From Procambarus clarkii (Eukaryota; Arthropoda; Malacostraca; Decapoda; Cambaridae): a DNA stretch of 64,000 bases. Numbering within the stretch: position 1 is the first letter of the stretch; each line of letters begins with the position of its first letter. The notes below the pieces were generated by a model. That model made no database searches, was not told the DNA's origin, and saw only the letters and a program-made list of their open reading frames with translations. The stretch lies in contig NC_091220.1 of the NCBI RefSeq assembly GCF_040958095.1, positions 20,349,667 to 20,413,666 on the forward strand, in the 5' to 3' direction. Below, piece after piece: positions 1 through 12,214 of this stretch. Made by a program: the position numbers and the translations under genes.

Positions 1-157
1 TTCTTACAATCTGAAGCAAAATATGCTAAAATAGCTCACAAAAATCAAACTCTAATTATATAGTGTGTACTTTGTTTAAATAACAAATATCTTTAGGAAA
101 TAAAAGCATACCAGAGCTACAGTTCTTTATCACTTCAAAACTGGCTACTGAACTTAC

Positions 158-535
158 TTGAGTCAAGGTGCATAGAACATCTGCATCTTCAGTTAAATGA
201 CAGAGTGCTTCCTTCAACCACACAAGGAGCAAAGTGACATTATTCTGACTTGAGAGAATATTGGTCACTCGTTCTGGTGTGATATAATCTCTCAGGTAGG
301 ACTTGTACTGCCCAGCCCAGTTGCTGAAGGCAAACACTGCAAGCTGAGCAGTACCCTCATTTTCAGACAGAGTTAAGATCTCCACACACGTGTCAAAAAT
401 AGATATTACATCCACTTTCTCTAAGGTTCTGGTGGTCTTTAAATTGGGGGTATGGACCAATTTAGCTAGCAGTGCTCTTTTGACATGGTCTGATTGGTTT
501 GGCATGTGTATAATGCTGTACACAATCTTGTCCAT
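158..535 (-). CDS. First coding exon of an unidentified host gene
   Basis: The exon runs from 540 down to 158 and encodes 126 residues in phase 0. The start is fixed by an ATG at 535 in a good context (CCATCATGG), five bases after a splice acceptor (tttcctgtttcag, AG at 542-541). The exon ends at a consensus donor (CAA|gtaagt, GT at 157-156). The protein begins MDKIVYSIIHMPN and reads as amphipathic helices with no signal peptide or membrane segment; its look (LLLVWLKEALCHL, LAVFAFSNWAG) is of a HEAT/ARM-like helical repeat protein, but I do not recognise the family. Later exons lie beyond the left edge. An acceptor just before the ATG implies at least one 5' non-coding exon upstream, possibly in the GC-rich tract near 3 kb. 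Exon reality is fairly sure; function is unknown. Confidence 0.7.
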
Positions 536-540
536 GATGG

Positions 541-1069
541 CTGAAACAGGAAACCATTGAAAAGTTAGCACCTATTTGATAAACACATCATATACTGTAC
601 ACGTTAAAATATTGTACCAAAAAAAGAAAAAGCTTTACTATTGTTGTTACTTTACTAGCTATTTGAGGATTATACTGCAAATACTACTTCTAAAATCAAA
701 TTTGTATTAAGTTATTTATAGCATTCAATCAAATACATACATAGTTTAAACAATACTATAATATTTTAATCCTCATCATCATCACCACATCATTTCCGAC
801 TTTAATAGAGATGAGAAGGCATCGACCAGGAGGAACTGGGTAACAAATACAGTATTGTACCATATTGGGAAAGAAGGTTTAAAATGCTCACAATGACACC
901 TACCCATTCACCTAATCTTTCACACTACACACTATCACATAACCTCTGCACTATTATACTGGAGCCAATCCTATTTCTAATCTGTGTGTATGACCTAAAT
1001 TCCTTCCAATCAATGTCTTGTACATCCACTAGTACTTGTAGCTCTTCAGACAAGTCCTAACTCCTATGT
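541..1069. other. No gene seen; probable intron sequence
   Basis: AT-rich sequence upstream of the first coding exon. I see no exon or named repeat in it. Confidence 0.4.
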
Positions 1070-1252
1070 TCCCTGGAATACGACCCCGCGAAAAATCGTT
1101 TAACAACCAGGTACCCATTTTACTGTAGAGTTAAACAGAGGCTACAGTTAAGGATTTGTGCCCAGTAAATCCTCCCCGGCCAGGATACGAACCCAGGACA
1201 AAGCGCTCGCGAAATGTCAGGTGAGCATCTTAACCACTACACCACGGGGACT
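1070..1252 (-). repeat. tRNA-derived SINE, family B
   Basis: Read on the minus strand it opens with AGTCCCCGTGGTGTAGTGG (A-box-like), continues to GGTTCGTATCC (B box) and then a body containing ACTGGGCACAAATCC and a CCAGGTT tail segment. The same unit recurs at 3913-4145, 35796-35969 and 49345-49535. The head is a tRNA-like Pol III promoter, but no cloverleaf is intact, so this is a SINE and not a tRNA gene. Confidence 0.8.
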
Positions 1253-2879
1253 GCAAATGTTGATATTAAATGTTATGACAGAGCCCACTAGCTATAATTA
1301 AATCAGCTACTGAAAGACAGTGTTTAGAGTAAAATCAAGATACAGTATATTGAAAGTTTACAATGCTTGGTAAGTAAACAAATAAAAATGTTACCATACA
1401 GTAGAAGGAAATAGTTACCCAATAATAAACAGAAGAGAACATGAAAAAAAGTGTACTACACATTGTTTATAATTAAATAGTTTGATAAAGGTTAAGATCA
1501 TGAGCATCAACGGTTTACTCCCTAAACAAAAATGTCTCTTAGAAATATTACTGGGCGTTTGTATGAGATTATAATTCAACCAAAATTTGCGAGTACTGTA
1601 CATGTTGTTTAGATGGTTCGATGGTACACAAGCTAATTAGGATGTCACCGAATGCAAGGATCCACATCAAATCCACAGTTGGCACACCATACTGAATCAC
1701 TGTTACTAATATTGTTCTGATGTTAGATCAATGTTACCAAAATTGGCCTCACATTAATTAATGCAGTGTGCTTTCTGTGGTGCATAAATGTGTAATAACT
1801 ATATTTATACTAAATATTATTAATGTTTTATCAACTGTAATATTTAGTTTTAGCCATCTGCTGAATATCTTTCTTTTTTAAATTACCTAGCAGAGGTTTG
1901 CTTATGGGAAGGAAGTTTAAAAGAATTTACAATATTAGTGGTTGACATTATATTCACACACTATTTGTTTCTCCTAGCCATACACCTAGTGAGAGATTGC
2001 CAAAGTATTTGCAAAATGTACATACACATTTGAAACTAAAAATATTCACATAGTGCGAGTATGGCAGCGACTCTCTCTAACCTAAGAAACATGACCTGAG
2101 GAGTAACATGCGAGTACTCGACCTACACATGTATATACATTATGGGAAAGGGCACGGATGTCAAGCCTCTCTGTTCATTGTTTGGAGATTTGTACAGCCA
2201 TTCATGTATAAATACCCCTCAAATCCCTGGAATTATAAAATTATGAAAAATCTTTTCCAATGAATTTGTTCAAAACATTGCCTGTATGTTTACAAGTAGT
2301 AAACATGAGAACATGTGCTGTGATGCTAACTGCAAATAAATTTAGGAAGCGTATTAATGGTACATGTAGTGGCTTTCTGATGACAATGAAGGAGTATATT
2401 GGTGGTGGTGGTGGCACCTAGTGTAGCAATATCAACTGAGGGAGATGTGTGATGGAGACAGGGAAAGACTGCTGTGCCTGTTGACAATTGTACACAGAGC
2501 TGCTTCCATGCATGAAGTAACTCAAAAAGTGACTGCTACTTACTGGGAAGGGGAAGGAGGGGTCTGCACAACACTCAGCTCATGTCAGGAGACTTGCAAA
2601 CATTTCCCAGAAGACTGGTGCATAACTCATAATTCAGCCACAGCTGATATTATCAGTTTTCTTTAAAAACCACAAACTGTTTACAATCTGGAAGGAAAGG
2701 ATACCTAATAAATATCATTATTTTTTTGCCCTAAAGGTACTGTACTTTTTGACAAATCTTCCTCCATAAATTATACTAGGTCAACAAGTACTTAGAAACA
2801 ATGGAGTCGAGTAATGTGTGAGAGAACTTCTCTCACAAGTCTCATAAACTGTACCTCACTCATCTGGAAATAGTCCAAA
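1253..2879. other. No gene seen
   Basis: AT-rich intergenic or intronic sequence. A 73-codon open frame at 2445-2666 (+) has no recognisable similarity and no splice context that I can support. Confidence 0.4.
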
Positions 2880-3250
2880 GCCAAACTGCGACAGGGTAAA
2901 ACCTCTCTTCACATTCTCAACTCCGCTACGTGGTCGGTGACGCGACCCTCCTCCGAGCATACTGTTGCAGCTGATCCCGAGGGCTCCTCGATGTCATTTA
3001 TCTCGCCACAAGCCTCCTCAACACACTCATTTTCACTAATTTATCTGTGCCAGAGTAGACCGACGTCGTCCGATCAGAGGAAGCAATTGTAAACAAAGGT
3101 AGTAGAGTTGAACCCTGTGAGGCGGGCTAGAGGGGCCGTCCATCCCCCTCCCCGCGCGCTCTCACTACTCTGCGGATGCTCTCTTGTCTCGTGCTATAAG
3201 TTCCTTGAACCTCCTCCATAGCCTCTAGTCGCCCTCAGCTGCAACCTCGC
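2880..3250. promoter_or_regulatory. GC-rich tract, possible promoter or 5' exon region
   Basis: A locally GC- and CpG-rich block (acgcgaccc, cgacgtcgtccg, ccccgcgcgc) in otherwise AT-rich DNA. It lies upstream of the first coding exon at 158-540, whose ATG sits directly after an acceptor, so an untranslated first exon is expected somewhere here. No transcript evidence; this is inference from composition and position. Confidence 0.3.
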
Positions 3251-3610
3251 TCATTCATATGCATACAATTTTTTTTACCCCCCTTGGCCTCTGTATTGCA
3301 GTTATGTAAATATAGCTATAAATACGATTAAAGCAGTACCACTTTTACCCTTTCTTCAGTTTATAAATGTTTTTGTGACATACAATATTTAGCATTATAT
3401 ATAGCTGCCTATTAATACCCGTATGATTAACTTGCGACCTTATTTATATAAAGCTCTGAATTCGCATTTGATAACGTAAGGTGTTAAAACAAGTAGCTAG
3501 AGTGTGAGGGAGAGGCACACTAGCTAAGAACAAGTATTGTCTCACAATGATCAACTAAGACGCAGCTAAAGACATTCCAACTGCGGAATATTTATGTGCG
3601 CGCTCAGCTC

Positions 3611-3828
3611 TCTACTCTTTTACGGGCTATTCATGCCCGTGTCACCTCTTGGGTGGCTTAATCTTTATCAATCAATCAATCTCTACTCTTTTACGGGCTA
3701 TTCATGCCCGTGTCATCTCTTGGGTGGCTTAATCTTAATCAATCAATCAATCTCTACTCTTTTACGGGTTATTCATGCCCATGCCACCTCTTGGGTGGCT
3801 TAATCTTTATCAATCAATCTCTACTCTA
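3611..3828 (+). repeat. Stem-loop repeat, three tandem 71-bp units
   Basis: Three copies start at 3611, 3682 and 3753. Each holds ACGGGC-loop-GCCCGT followed by a CACC-TCTTG-GGTG stem and a CAATCAATCAATC tail. It is the 3' part of the longer multi-stem-loop repeat seen whole at 48.3-48.7 kb, here amplified in tandem. Confidence 0.8.
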
Positions 3829-3912
3829 CTCAGAAACTATGTACTTATATCCCTGCTTGTGCTGGTTGGGCTCCAGCTCCTGGCTCCCATCTCTTTACCT
3901 TATATGTAATCA

Positions 3913-4145
3913 ATTTTCCCTGGAATACGTTCCACCAAATCACCCAATGTACCTTCTTGTGTGTATATATATGCAAATCAATAAATAGATAAATTTAACA
4001 ACCAGGTACCTATTCACTGCTGGGTGAACAGATGCGTACAGTTAAGGATTGGCGCCCAGTCAATCCTCCCCGGCCAGGATACGAACCCAGGCCAACTTGC
4101 TGGCACAGCGCCGGGCGAGTGTGTTAGCACTGCGCCACGGGGACT
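3913..4145 (-). repeat. tRNA-derived SINE, family B, split by a LINE tail
   Basis: The SINE is in the same orientation as the copy at 1070-1252. Its far end is interrupted at about 3942-3990 by a plus-strand LINE 3' tail (CAATGTACCTTCTTG followed by an AATAAATAGATAAAT run), after which the SINE body resumes at aacaaccaggtacc. Confidence 0.75.
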
Positions 4146-5367
4146 ATCAATGCTCACTGTATTGACTTAAGTGGTTTACTTTGTCATTGTTCCTCTGTGT
4201 AGTGCCTACTTCTCCCCCCCTTCCCCTATTATTAAACTTCCGCTTCTGCACTGTACTTCTGTATTCATTTATTCGATGAATTCAGCTACAGTCCATGTAA
4301 CTCTTAACACTTCCAATGTTACTGTTTCCCATTGTTAGGTTACTCAAGGAAAAATTTTCCCTATGTAAATTCCTCATTGTTAGATTTTTCCACTGAAGAT
4401 ACTGATATAAAATTACCTAAGCTTAAATTTACCCTTGTTATACTTACCAAAGTTACCGTAACTACACAAGGTTAGATTTATCCAACATTTAATTACATGC
4501 TATTTATTCATTCCTTCATTTCCCAATCTTAAATTTACCAAAGTTAAATTTACCCAATGTTGAATTACAAGTTATTTAAAAATTCAACATTTATAAAAAT
4601 TCTATTAATTTATAATTAACATTTATATTTATACAAACCTTTATTCCTCTATTGTGTTGGAATCATCAAGATGAAAATAATTGATTCTCATCGCAGCTTA
4701 CTAATGAGGAAGTGTAAATAAATAAAAATAATAGTGTGACAAAAAAATTAAAATTGTGGCATCTACATTATAACAATATTTTCCTGGGGAAAGAACTCAT
4801 CTTTCTCCAAATCAAAAGCAAAAAAGTTTCTATATTTATCCAGCAATTAATATTCGAACCTGCTTCATGAAGACTTGGGTCAACCTACTGTATTCAAGAG
4901 AAAACATGAGGTGATAAGACATCTCTACATTTCAAAAAACAACTTAAGATACACCACCATATTCATGGATGAAATAATAATCATGCACAGCTCTTAATCA
5001 TATATATTTAAAAAACTCATACATTATCCCCTTACTATAACCCTGATTTCCATGATTCTTCAATGGCTGATCAGTCTCATTAGCTCTGAATTAGCTTTGC
5101 TCAAAGCTCATTAGCTTTGCTTGCAAAAAGCAAAAATTCAATAAAATCAAACCATTCCAAACTTAATTTATGTATACAATGCTATCCATGTTTACACTTA
5201 CTACTTCCTATAACTACAATTCTTTGTACAAAGAAGTTAACATAATTTTGAGGAAATTTGGTTCAGATGAATATAAATCTTCTTTATTATGCACGATTTG
5301 TCTAATGAGTTGTTAAAAATATACTAGTGAATATAATTGGGCAAATCAGTGCTGCTAAGAAAACGAC
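4146..5367. other. No gene seen; AT-rich
   Basis: Simple AT-rich sequence with short repeated words such as ttaccaaagtta and tttacccaatgtt, but no exon and no named repeat recognised. Confidence 0.4.
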
Positions 5368-6282
5368 ATCATAGAGTAATGACACCAGCGAGTAATGACA
5401 GCAGAGAGCAATGACACCAGAGATTAATGACACCATTGTGCAATGATACTATAGAGTAATGACACCAGCGAGCAATGATACTATAAAGTAATGACACCGG
5501 AGAGCAATAACACCAGAGAGTAATGACAGCAGAGAGCAATAACACCAGAGAGTAATGACAGCAGAGAATAATGACACCAAAGATTAATGACACCAGCGAG
5601 CAATGATACTATAGAGTAATGACACCAGAGAGTAATGACATCTGCGAGCAGTGACACTAGAGAGTAATGACACCAGAGTAATGACACCAGAGTAAAGACA
5701 CCAGAGTGTAATGACACCAGAGTAATGGCACCAGAGTAAAGACACCAGAGAGTAATGACACCAGAGTAATGGCACCAGAGTAAAGACACCAGAGAGTAAT
5801 GACACCAGAGTAATGGCACCAAAGGGTAATGACACCAGAGGGTAGAGTATACCAGATGGCTAATGATATTAGAGTGGGTAATGATACCCCATTGGTAAAT
5901 AACACCAGAAGGCATTGAACCCTAAGGGTAAATGACACCAGAAGGCACTGAACCCTGAAGGCAAATGACACCAGAAGACAATGAACCCTGAGGGTAAATG
6001 ACACCAGAAGGTAATGCACCCTGAGAGTAAATGACACCAGAAGGTAATGAACCCCGAGGGTAAATGACATCAGAAGATAATGAGCCCCGAGGGTAAATGA
6101 CACCAGAAGATAATGAACCCCGAGGGTAAATGACACCAGAAGATAATGAACCCCGAGGGTAAATGACACCAGAAGATAATGAACCCCGAGGGTAAATGAC
6201 ACCAGAAGATAATGAACCCCGAGGGTAAATGACACCAGAAGATAATGAACCCCGAGGGTAAATGACACTAGAAAGTATTATC
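5368..6282 (-). repeat. Two-block minisatellite, 16-bp then 33-bp units
   Basis: The left block (about 5368-5850) is built from a 16- to 17-bp unit, AGTAATGACACCAGAG. The right block (about 5925-6275) is a 33-bp unit combining GAACCCCGAGGGTAAATG with ACACCAGAAGATAAT, so the two blocks share the word TGACACCAGA. Long minus-strand reading frames across it (11-residue period SFTLGVHYLLV) follow from the 33-bp period being a multiple of three. I do not call them genes. Confidence 0.9.
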
Positions 6283-6529
6283 GGAGAGGGGTTAAATTAA
6301 TTAAGGTAAACTTTTTTTTTTTTGGTGTACAATCACATGTTGTCTATTAGTTTAATTCTCTAACCTTCCCAACTTTATGGAATTTCCTATATAAAGTATC
6401 TGTAACACTGTATTTCCTGTTAGATTTGATACTTTTAAGCATCCACTTAATGATATAAGCAGAAAAGTAACTGATCTAGTTACTTGCATCATACGGTGAT
6501 TACCTATGTTTAACCACCTAAGTCACTAA

Positions 6530-6655
6530 TGCTCTTGTATGATCTCTGATGCTGGTGTATGATTACTGATGTTGGTGTATGATATCTGGTGCTGGTGTAT
6601 AATTACTGATGCTGGCGTATGATTACTGATGCTGGTGTATGATCACTGATGCTGG
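6530..6655 (+). repeat. 20-bp minisatellite, left half
   Basis: Degenerate tandem copies of TGATGCTGGTGTATGATCAC. The array resumes at 6787-6852 after an inserted LINE tail. Confidence 0.8.
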
Positions 6656-6745
6656 TAATTACCTAAATAACTACGCCTAAGTGTAGTTACAGGATGAGAA
6701 CTACGCTCATGGTGTCCCGTCTTCCCAGGACTCTTTGTAATATAA
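6656..6745 (-). mobile_element. LINE 3' tail inserted in the minisatellite
   Basis: Contains the antisense of a LINE 3' end (AAGTGTAGTTACAGGATGAG, then GTGTCCCGTCTTCCCAG). The same tail closes the larger fragment at 10060-10475. It splits the 20-bp minisatellite in two. Confidence 0.7.
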
Positions 6746-6786
6746 CAAATAATATGTGTTATTAAACACAAAATTATTGTGTTATT

Positions 6787-6852
6787 ATGCTGGTGTATGA
6801 TCACTGATGATTGAGTATGATCACTGATGCTGGTGTATGATCACTGATGATG
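6787..6852 (+). repeat. 20-bp minisatellite, right half
   Basis: Three further units of the array at 6530-6655 (gctggtgtatgatcactgat). Confidence 0.8.
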
Positions 6853-8700
6853 GCAGACCTCCACTGTAGGTCTGAGCCAAAATTTCTCTCCAACCACTCC
6901 AATATTTGTTTAAATATACATTAGTTATTTGATCCGTTTCAGCCTAAAAATACAGAATTTTTATGGTCCTTCGAATCTAATTATACTCTAAAATAAAGTC
7001 CCTGCTCCTTTGAATGTTGAACAGCAATTTAAACTAAGTAGTGTTCAACATAAGAGTTAGGAAGGCTTTCAAATAACAATGCAACATTCTTGCAATGTTC
7101 CTGGAAAAAGTTGATTTCAAAACATTTACACAACAAAATTCTTTGATCAGGTTTGATGTTATAAATGAATAAGGTCTTCATATATTTATACTGTATTACA
7201 ATTATGTTTGTTTACACATAAATTATAAAGTTATGATGAAAACATATTGACAAGGCAGCCACAGGCTAGGCTGCTCAAGTAGAACAACTCTTAACATCAT
7301 GAACAGGCAACAGGTTTTAATTACTGTTCAAAAAGAAATAAAATGTTACACTACCTATCTAGTCCTTGCTTTAGGTTCTCTGTTAATCAAATGCTGTATT
7401 ATTGGAAAGGATACAGAATGAACATTGGTACTGGAAGAGACACTACTATCTATGTTATCAAATAACAATGTAAGAACAAATAAAAGTTATGAAGGTTACA
7501 GAAAACGAGTAGGTTATGAAGTTACAAAGAAAAATGTATTTTAAATAAAGAGTACAACCAAATAAACACTGGAATGTTATTCATGTATGAATGGATTGAA
7601 GATGGCAAAATTTATGTAGTCTAAATATTTTGATGAGTTAAGGGGATTGGCATTGAAGATCACCAGTGTTTCCTGCATACCGAAGAACTTAATTGGAAGG
7701 TTAAGATAATTCGAGGCTCTTACCATTTCAAATTAGAATCTTTCATGAAGGCATTTAGTGTCTGTGTTTAGTTTGCCAATTGTGCACATATACTGCCCCA
7801 TTTTCTTTGAAGAGAAGGAATGTTGATTAACAAACTGGTATATGGATAAATATATATAATATATGAATGGATTGAAGATGGCAAAATTTATGTAGTCTAA
7901 ATATTTTGATGATATCCATTATTAGTACTTATCAGTTGCATATGTCCTGGGGACCATTCAGGCTTGTTCGCATATATTTAAATTTACATTTAGTAAGTAC
8001 AGTAAGACAAAAGATGTGACAACACTGCAAAGTACTGAAGGTATAAGAAATCCAGTCAAATAAAAATAATTTGAGCCACAGGTGCAGACAAGCGTAATAT
8101 GACAAAAAGATGCAAAAATTTTAATTGTCTTGAAGTGGGTGAGTATAAAAAGAGTGGAATGATCAGTGAAATGATCACTGAATAACATGAGTGGAGAGAG
8201 AGCAAGAAAGGATACATTAACAGTACAGGTACTGTACAATATTTTGAGCTTAAGGGAAGGAATGACTTATAAGAAAGAAGGATGGTGTCTTGTGTACATA
8301 CAGTACTTAAAAGAGTGTAAATATGTAAAAAAAAAAAAAATGCATCAAAGTATAATAGAGGCCTGCATTGTAACAAAGATTTTTCTAAGATGCATGGAGA
8401 TGATGTGCAGGGTAAACCTGGATGAGGTGAGAGACTGAAATGAGAAGGAAAGTATGCATGCAAGATGGGATAACGCCAGACAATCTTGCTTAAACCATAA
8501 GTCTACACAATAATAAAATAACCTGTGAAAGAGATAGCCATTATTAGTACAGTATACTTATTCAATTTTAAAGCTTTAGAACGTAAGTCTATATACCTAA
8601 CTATATCATAAATGCATTATCTTGCTACAATACAAGGCTGTTGGTGCAAATCTTTTACTCTAACCAAGATCTTCACAAATTTTTGCTACCTTTCACATAG
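6853..8700. other. No gene seen
   Basis: AT-rich. Open frames at 7958-8463 on both strands have no recognisable family or splice context. The only structure is a 51-bp exact direct repeat listed separately. Confidence 0.4.
7586..7912. repeat. 51-bp exact direct repeat
   Basis: The stretch at 7586-7636, starting TATGAATGGATTGAAG, is repeated without mismatch at 7862-7912. The intervening 225 bp are unique in the window. Confidence 0.9.
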
Positions 8701-8708
8701 TTTGCACA

Positions 8709-8709
8709 T

Positions 8710-8740
<31 letters not shown>

Positions 8741-8742
8741 TC
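8709..8742 (+). repeat. CA microsatellite
   Basis: Alternating CA run with two AA interruptions. Similar short CA tracts occur at 9308-9341 and 13327-13345, and a GA tract at 13059-13083. Confidence 0.85.
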
Positions 8743-9369
8743 TCATTGGGAGAGTATAATACATGATATCCAGTCAAAAATTTTAAAACCAAAAATCAGA
8801 TCATGACAAATAGATCAAGTAAAATATCTGAACTAATATATACAACAGACTGCAGAACATTTTAACAAAGTTCACCATTGTATTATAACAATGCATAGTG
8901 TAAAGGACATTACCGTTTATATAATACAGGATACAGTACTCTGTACACTGCAAGAAATGTATGGTAAGGTGGTTTGAAGACAGGAATATGTACAAAGCCT
9001 AGACATTGTCAGGTAAGTCTAGGTGTATACATGCCAACTTTGTATGTATACACATTCAGATGAGTGAAACCAATAGAGACAGAGAACAGAGAGATGTATA
9101 CAGAGATGTATGGAGTGCTGCTGTCTGTATCCATTGTATAGGTCACTTATGGCGTGTACCCATCTGTTATTGTTTGTGCTGTGGATTATAAATTCATATT
9201 ATCTAATAAATGAAGTACCCACCATTGTCCAGGTGAAGAACAGGGGGGGCCACATCTTCACTGCTATGGCCAATCATCCCAGACCGGATTTACACTTGGG
9301 TAATTACACATACACACACACCGATACGCACACGCACACACAAAATTCTCAAGGGAATAAACAGGGTGG

Positions 9370-9665
9370 ACAAAGACAAACTCTTTAGCATGGGTGGAAC
9401 ACGCACAAGGAGACATAAGTGAAAACTAAGTACCCAAATGAGCCACAGAGACGATAGAATTTTTTCAGTGTCAGAATAGTTAACAAATGGAATGCACTAG
9501 GAAGTGATGTGGTGGAGGCGGACTCCATACATAGTTTCAAATGTAGATATGACAGAGGCCAGTAGGCTCAGGAATCTGTACACCAGTTGATTGACGGTTG
9601 AGACGCAGGATCAAAGAGACAAAGCTCAACCCCCACAAGCACAACTAGGTGAGTACACACAGACA
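9370..9665 (+). mobile_element. LINE 3' end, degenerate
   Basis: Encodes the decayed carboxyl end of a LINE reverse-transcriptase protein (reads like GGTRTRRHKWKLS-PNEPQR, then FFSVRIVNKWNALGSDVVEADS with breaks). It ends in the 3' untranslated signature GTTGATTGACGGTTGAG...CACAACTAGGTGAGTACAC. Same family as 25264-25760 and 26185-26692. A second, different LINE tail follows at 9690-9752. Confidence 0.75.
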
Positions 9666-9689
9666 CACTCCCTGTCTGAGTACTGTACT

Positions 9690-9752
9690 AAGGAGATGGG
9701 ATACCATGATTGTAGCTCTCATCCTCTAACTACACTTAGGTAATTACACATA
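9690..9752 (+). mobile_element. LINE 3' tail fragment
   Basis: GGGATACCATG...CTACACTTAGGTAATTACACA, the plus-strand version of the tail seen at 6656-6745 and at the end of 10060-10475. Confidence 0.6.
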
Positions 9753-9796
9753 CACACTTTCTCTCTCACCCAAATAATAATTTAATAGTCATCAAT

Positions 9797-9910
9797 TAAC
9801 TCCCAGGTACCTATTTACTGCTAGGTGAAAGGAAACGTGCCCAACCCTTATTGTCCCCCAAGGATTCGAATCTCAGGATTCCCGAGTGTCAGTCAAGAAC
9901 AAACACAACT
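9797..9910 (-). repeat. tRNA-derived SINE fragment, family A
   Basis: Carries the family A body CCCAGGTACCTATTTACTGCTAGGTGAAAG, broken here as CCCAGGTACC and TACTGCTAGG. On the minus strand a degenerate B box (GATTCGAATCC) precedes it. Confidence 0.55.
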
Positions 9911-10059
9911 GTACTACCAGAATCATGACCGAGTTATACTATAATTTTATTAGCATTAAATCCAGATTATGAAGCTTAGTGGTCGAGTTACTTATGAATG
10001 GTTTATAGACATTTGCTAATATATTAAGAAAATGTATTAATAACATGAAATAAGTAATT

Positions 10060-10475
10060 AGTGTGTGTAAATACCTAAGTGTAGTTACAGGATGAGCTAT
10101 GCTCAGTGTCCCATCTTCCCAGTACAGTAGTGTCATGTAACGCTTTGAACTACTGAGTTTTGGCCACCACCACCTTCTCACTTACCTTGTTTTAACCATC
10201 TACAAAAGAAAACTGTCTAATATTTTTTGGGCACTTTTTGTTTCTTTAGCTTGAATCTATTACCTCTTGTTCTTGAGGTTGCAAATTTCTAGAATTAATA
10301 TTTGTCAATTTGGTTGATTCTTGTTGTGTGTGTAGTGAGCATATCATTTCTTTTTCTTCTATCTTCCAGCTTTGACATATTTAGCATCTCTAGCTTCTCC
10401 TCGCAGCTCGTGTTTTTCAGTTCCGGAAGCCATTTGGTACCATACCCTTGCACATTTTCCAGTTTAATGATGTGC
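10060..10475 (-). mobile_element. LINE 3' end (RT C-terminus plus tail)
   Basis: On the minus strand this encodes a decayed version of the post-RT region of a CR1/jockey-type LINE (KLENVQGYGTKWLPELK-like start, then LEDRRKRNDML, RTRGNRFKL and WKTLYWEDGT, in broken frames). It ends with the tail GTAACTACACTTAGGTATT. Family call by motif style only. Confidence 0.65.
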
Positions 10476-12106
10476 CTCTTGAGTGTATGTGTATATATGA
10501 TGTGTGTAAGTTAATGTATATGTAAATACATATTTTCTACACTTAACTAGACCCCTCACTAGATACTGTACCACCAAACCAATAGATACTATAACAATGG
10601 GAAATTGGACACTGCAAGAGTACTTCAAGTCAAACACACATCAAATTGCCAACAGGCATCTGACATCTAGGTATAACCTTCTATCATCACTTCCAAGAGG
10701 GCCGAGCAAGGTGATACTCCACCCACTTCCCCAGCTGTCCAAGGAGAATACAGGACCAGATTACTCTGTTAACTCAATATTGATGTCACCTCTTCTCTTA
10801 TCACACCTGCTTGGGCTATATATTCCTATGTTTATTCTTTTGTATTAATATTCCCTTTTCTTTTGAAGATGCTAAATTGAACTTAGAAAAGTATGTCAGT
10901 TTAATTACAAGTAAAATAAACTTTTGAAGGCAAATTTTGTAACTTTTCCTAAGTGACAAAAAAACTAAAAATAGAGATGACTTGTGCCAGAATTATTGAT
11001 CTAAATCTTTTGGGAAAAAAATTTGTAAATTATACGTAACATTAAGTTTTAATTTTATCTTTTTGTTTGCAGATACTGTACTGAGAAAAATAAGTGCATA
11101 TACACCAAACTTCGTACACTGGAAAACATAAAAAAAAAAAAATTATAAATGAATGCATAAAAATTGGTGGAGAAATGTTACACATTGCCGTAACCATTCT
11201 CAGAGTGCAGATTGATATATGCATGATTGTAGGAGCTCTATTTGAACACAAGGCTATAAAACAAAAAAATTGTCAAAAAATAACAGAATCGAGCAAACTT
11301 TGGTTGGCCTGGATCTAATACAAATTCGTTCATTCAAGCAAGTTTGTCTATACATAAACATTACATATATTTCTCACTTGATAAGCGAGATATATTCTGT
11401 GAACATTGTTCAGAAACCAGAAAGTCGTTAAATGATTGTCAATTTTCCATTGCCAATAACATGAATAACTTTCTTAACTTGGGAATGTGCATTATAATTT
11501 TATAATGAAGTAATCCAGTAAGTATAAAATATCACATATGAAGAACCACAGTGCTTGCAGGGGCCTAGCACTTATATTATTTGAAAATGAAATGTCAGCA
11601 TTTTCCTTTAGATTCTATTGATAAATATTTTAATTTTGACATTGGCATGTCAGTTGTGTAAGGCACTGAGGAGGTTGCAGATGGTATTGATCTTACAGAC
11701 GCAGAAATGATGAAAAGCAATTTGATGTCAGACTGTGAAGCTTGGCTGTGCTCCTCAAGACACAGTTCATTGAAGCATGAAATTACTTCACAGATCATAT
11801 AATTCACTTCACTGCTATGTTCTAAGTTTGGATCAGGTTGAAAACAAAAGACTTCTTACATTATTCTGTTAGCTTCAGCCAAGTTTTGTAGGTTAAAATT
11901 TTAGGTGGGTGTTCAGTAGCTTTAATATCATCCTCATATTAAATCTTTAACACGAAGACCTAACAAACCCATTCAAATGCTGTACCCTTATACTTTAGCC
12001 TCAACTGCTTTGCCATTAACACTCACTGTCACACCAGTCATCTTCAGATGAAGCAAATTGTACCATTTAATTAATTTTACTATCCACCTATTTACTATTG
12101 TTACTG
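10476..12106. other. No gene seen
   Basis: AT-rich sequence with scattered short open frames that I cannot assign. Confidence 0.4.
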
Positions 12107-12112
12107 TTAGTA

Positions 12113-12214
12113 ATAAAAAGGAGGCCTGGTTAAGGACCGGGCTGTGGGGACGCTAAGCCCCGAAATCATCTCAAGATAACCTCATCTCTCAAGATAACCC
12201 GGCACAAGAACCAG
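12113..12214 (+). repeat. SINE family A, 3' fragment
   Basis: Contains GGCCTGGTTAAGGACCGGGC, then the characteristic end CCCGAAATCATCTCAAGATAACC. The tRNA-like head is missing. Confidence 0.75.

Noticed and set aside
5369-6268. Minus-strand frames of 74-203 codons with an 11-residue period
   Set aside because: By-product of a 33-bp minisatellite. No start context, no splice sites and no non-repetitive coding part.
7958-8463. Overlapping frames of 83-135 codons on both strands
   Set aside because: Low-complexity Leu/Phe/Ser-rich translations of AT-rich DNA without any recognised domain, splice site or relation to other features.
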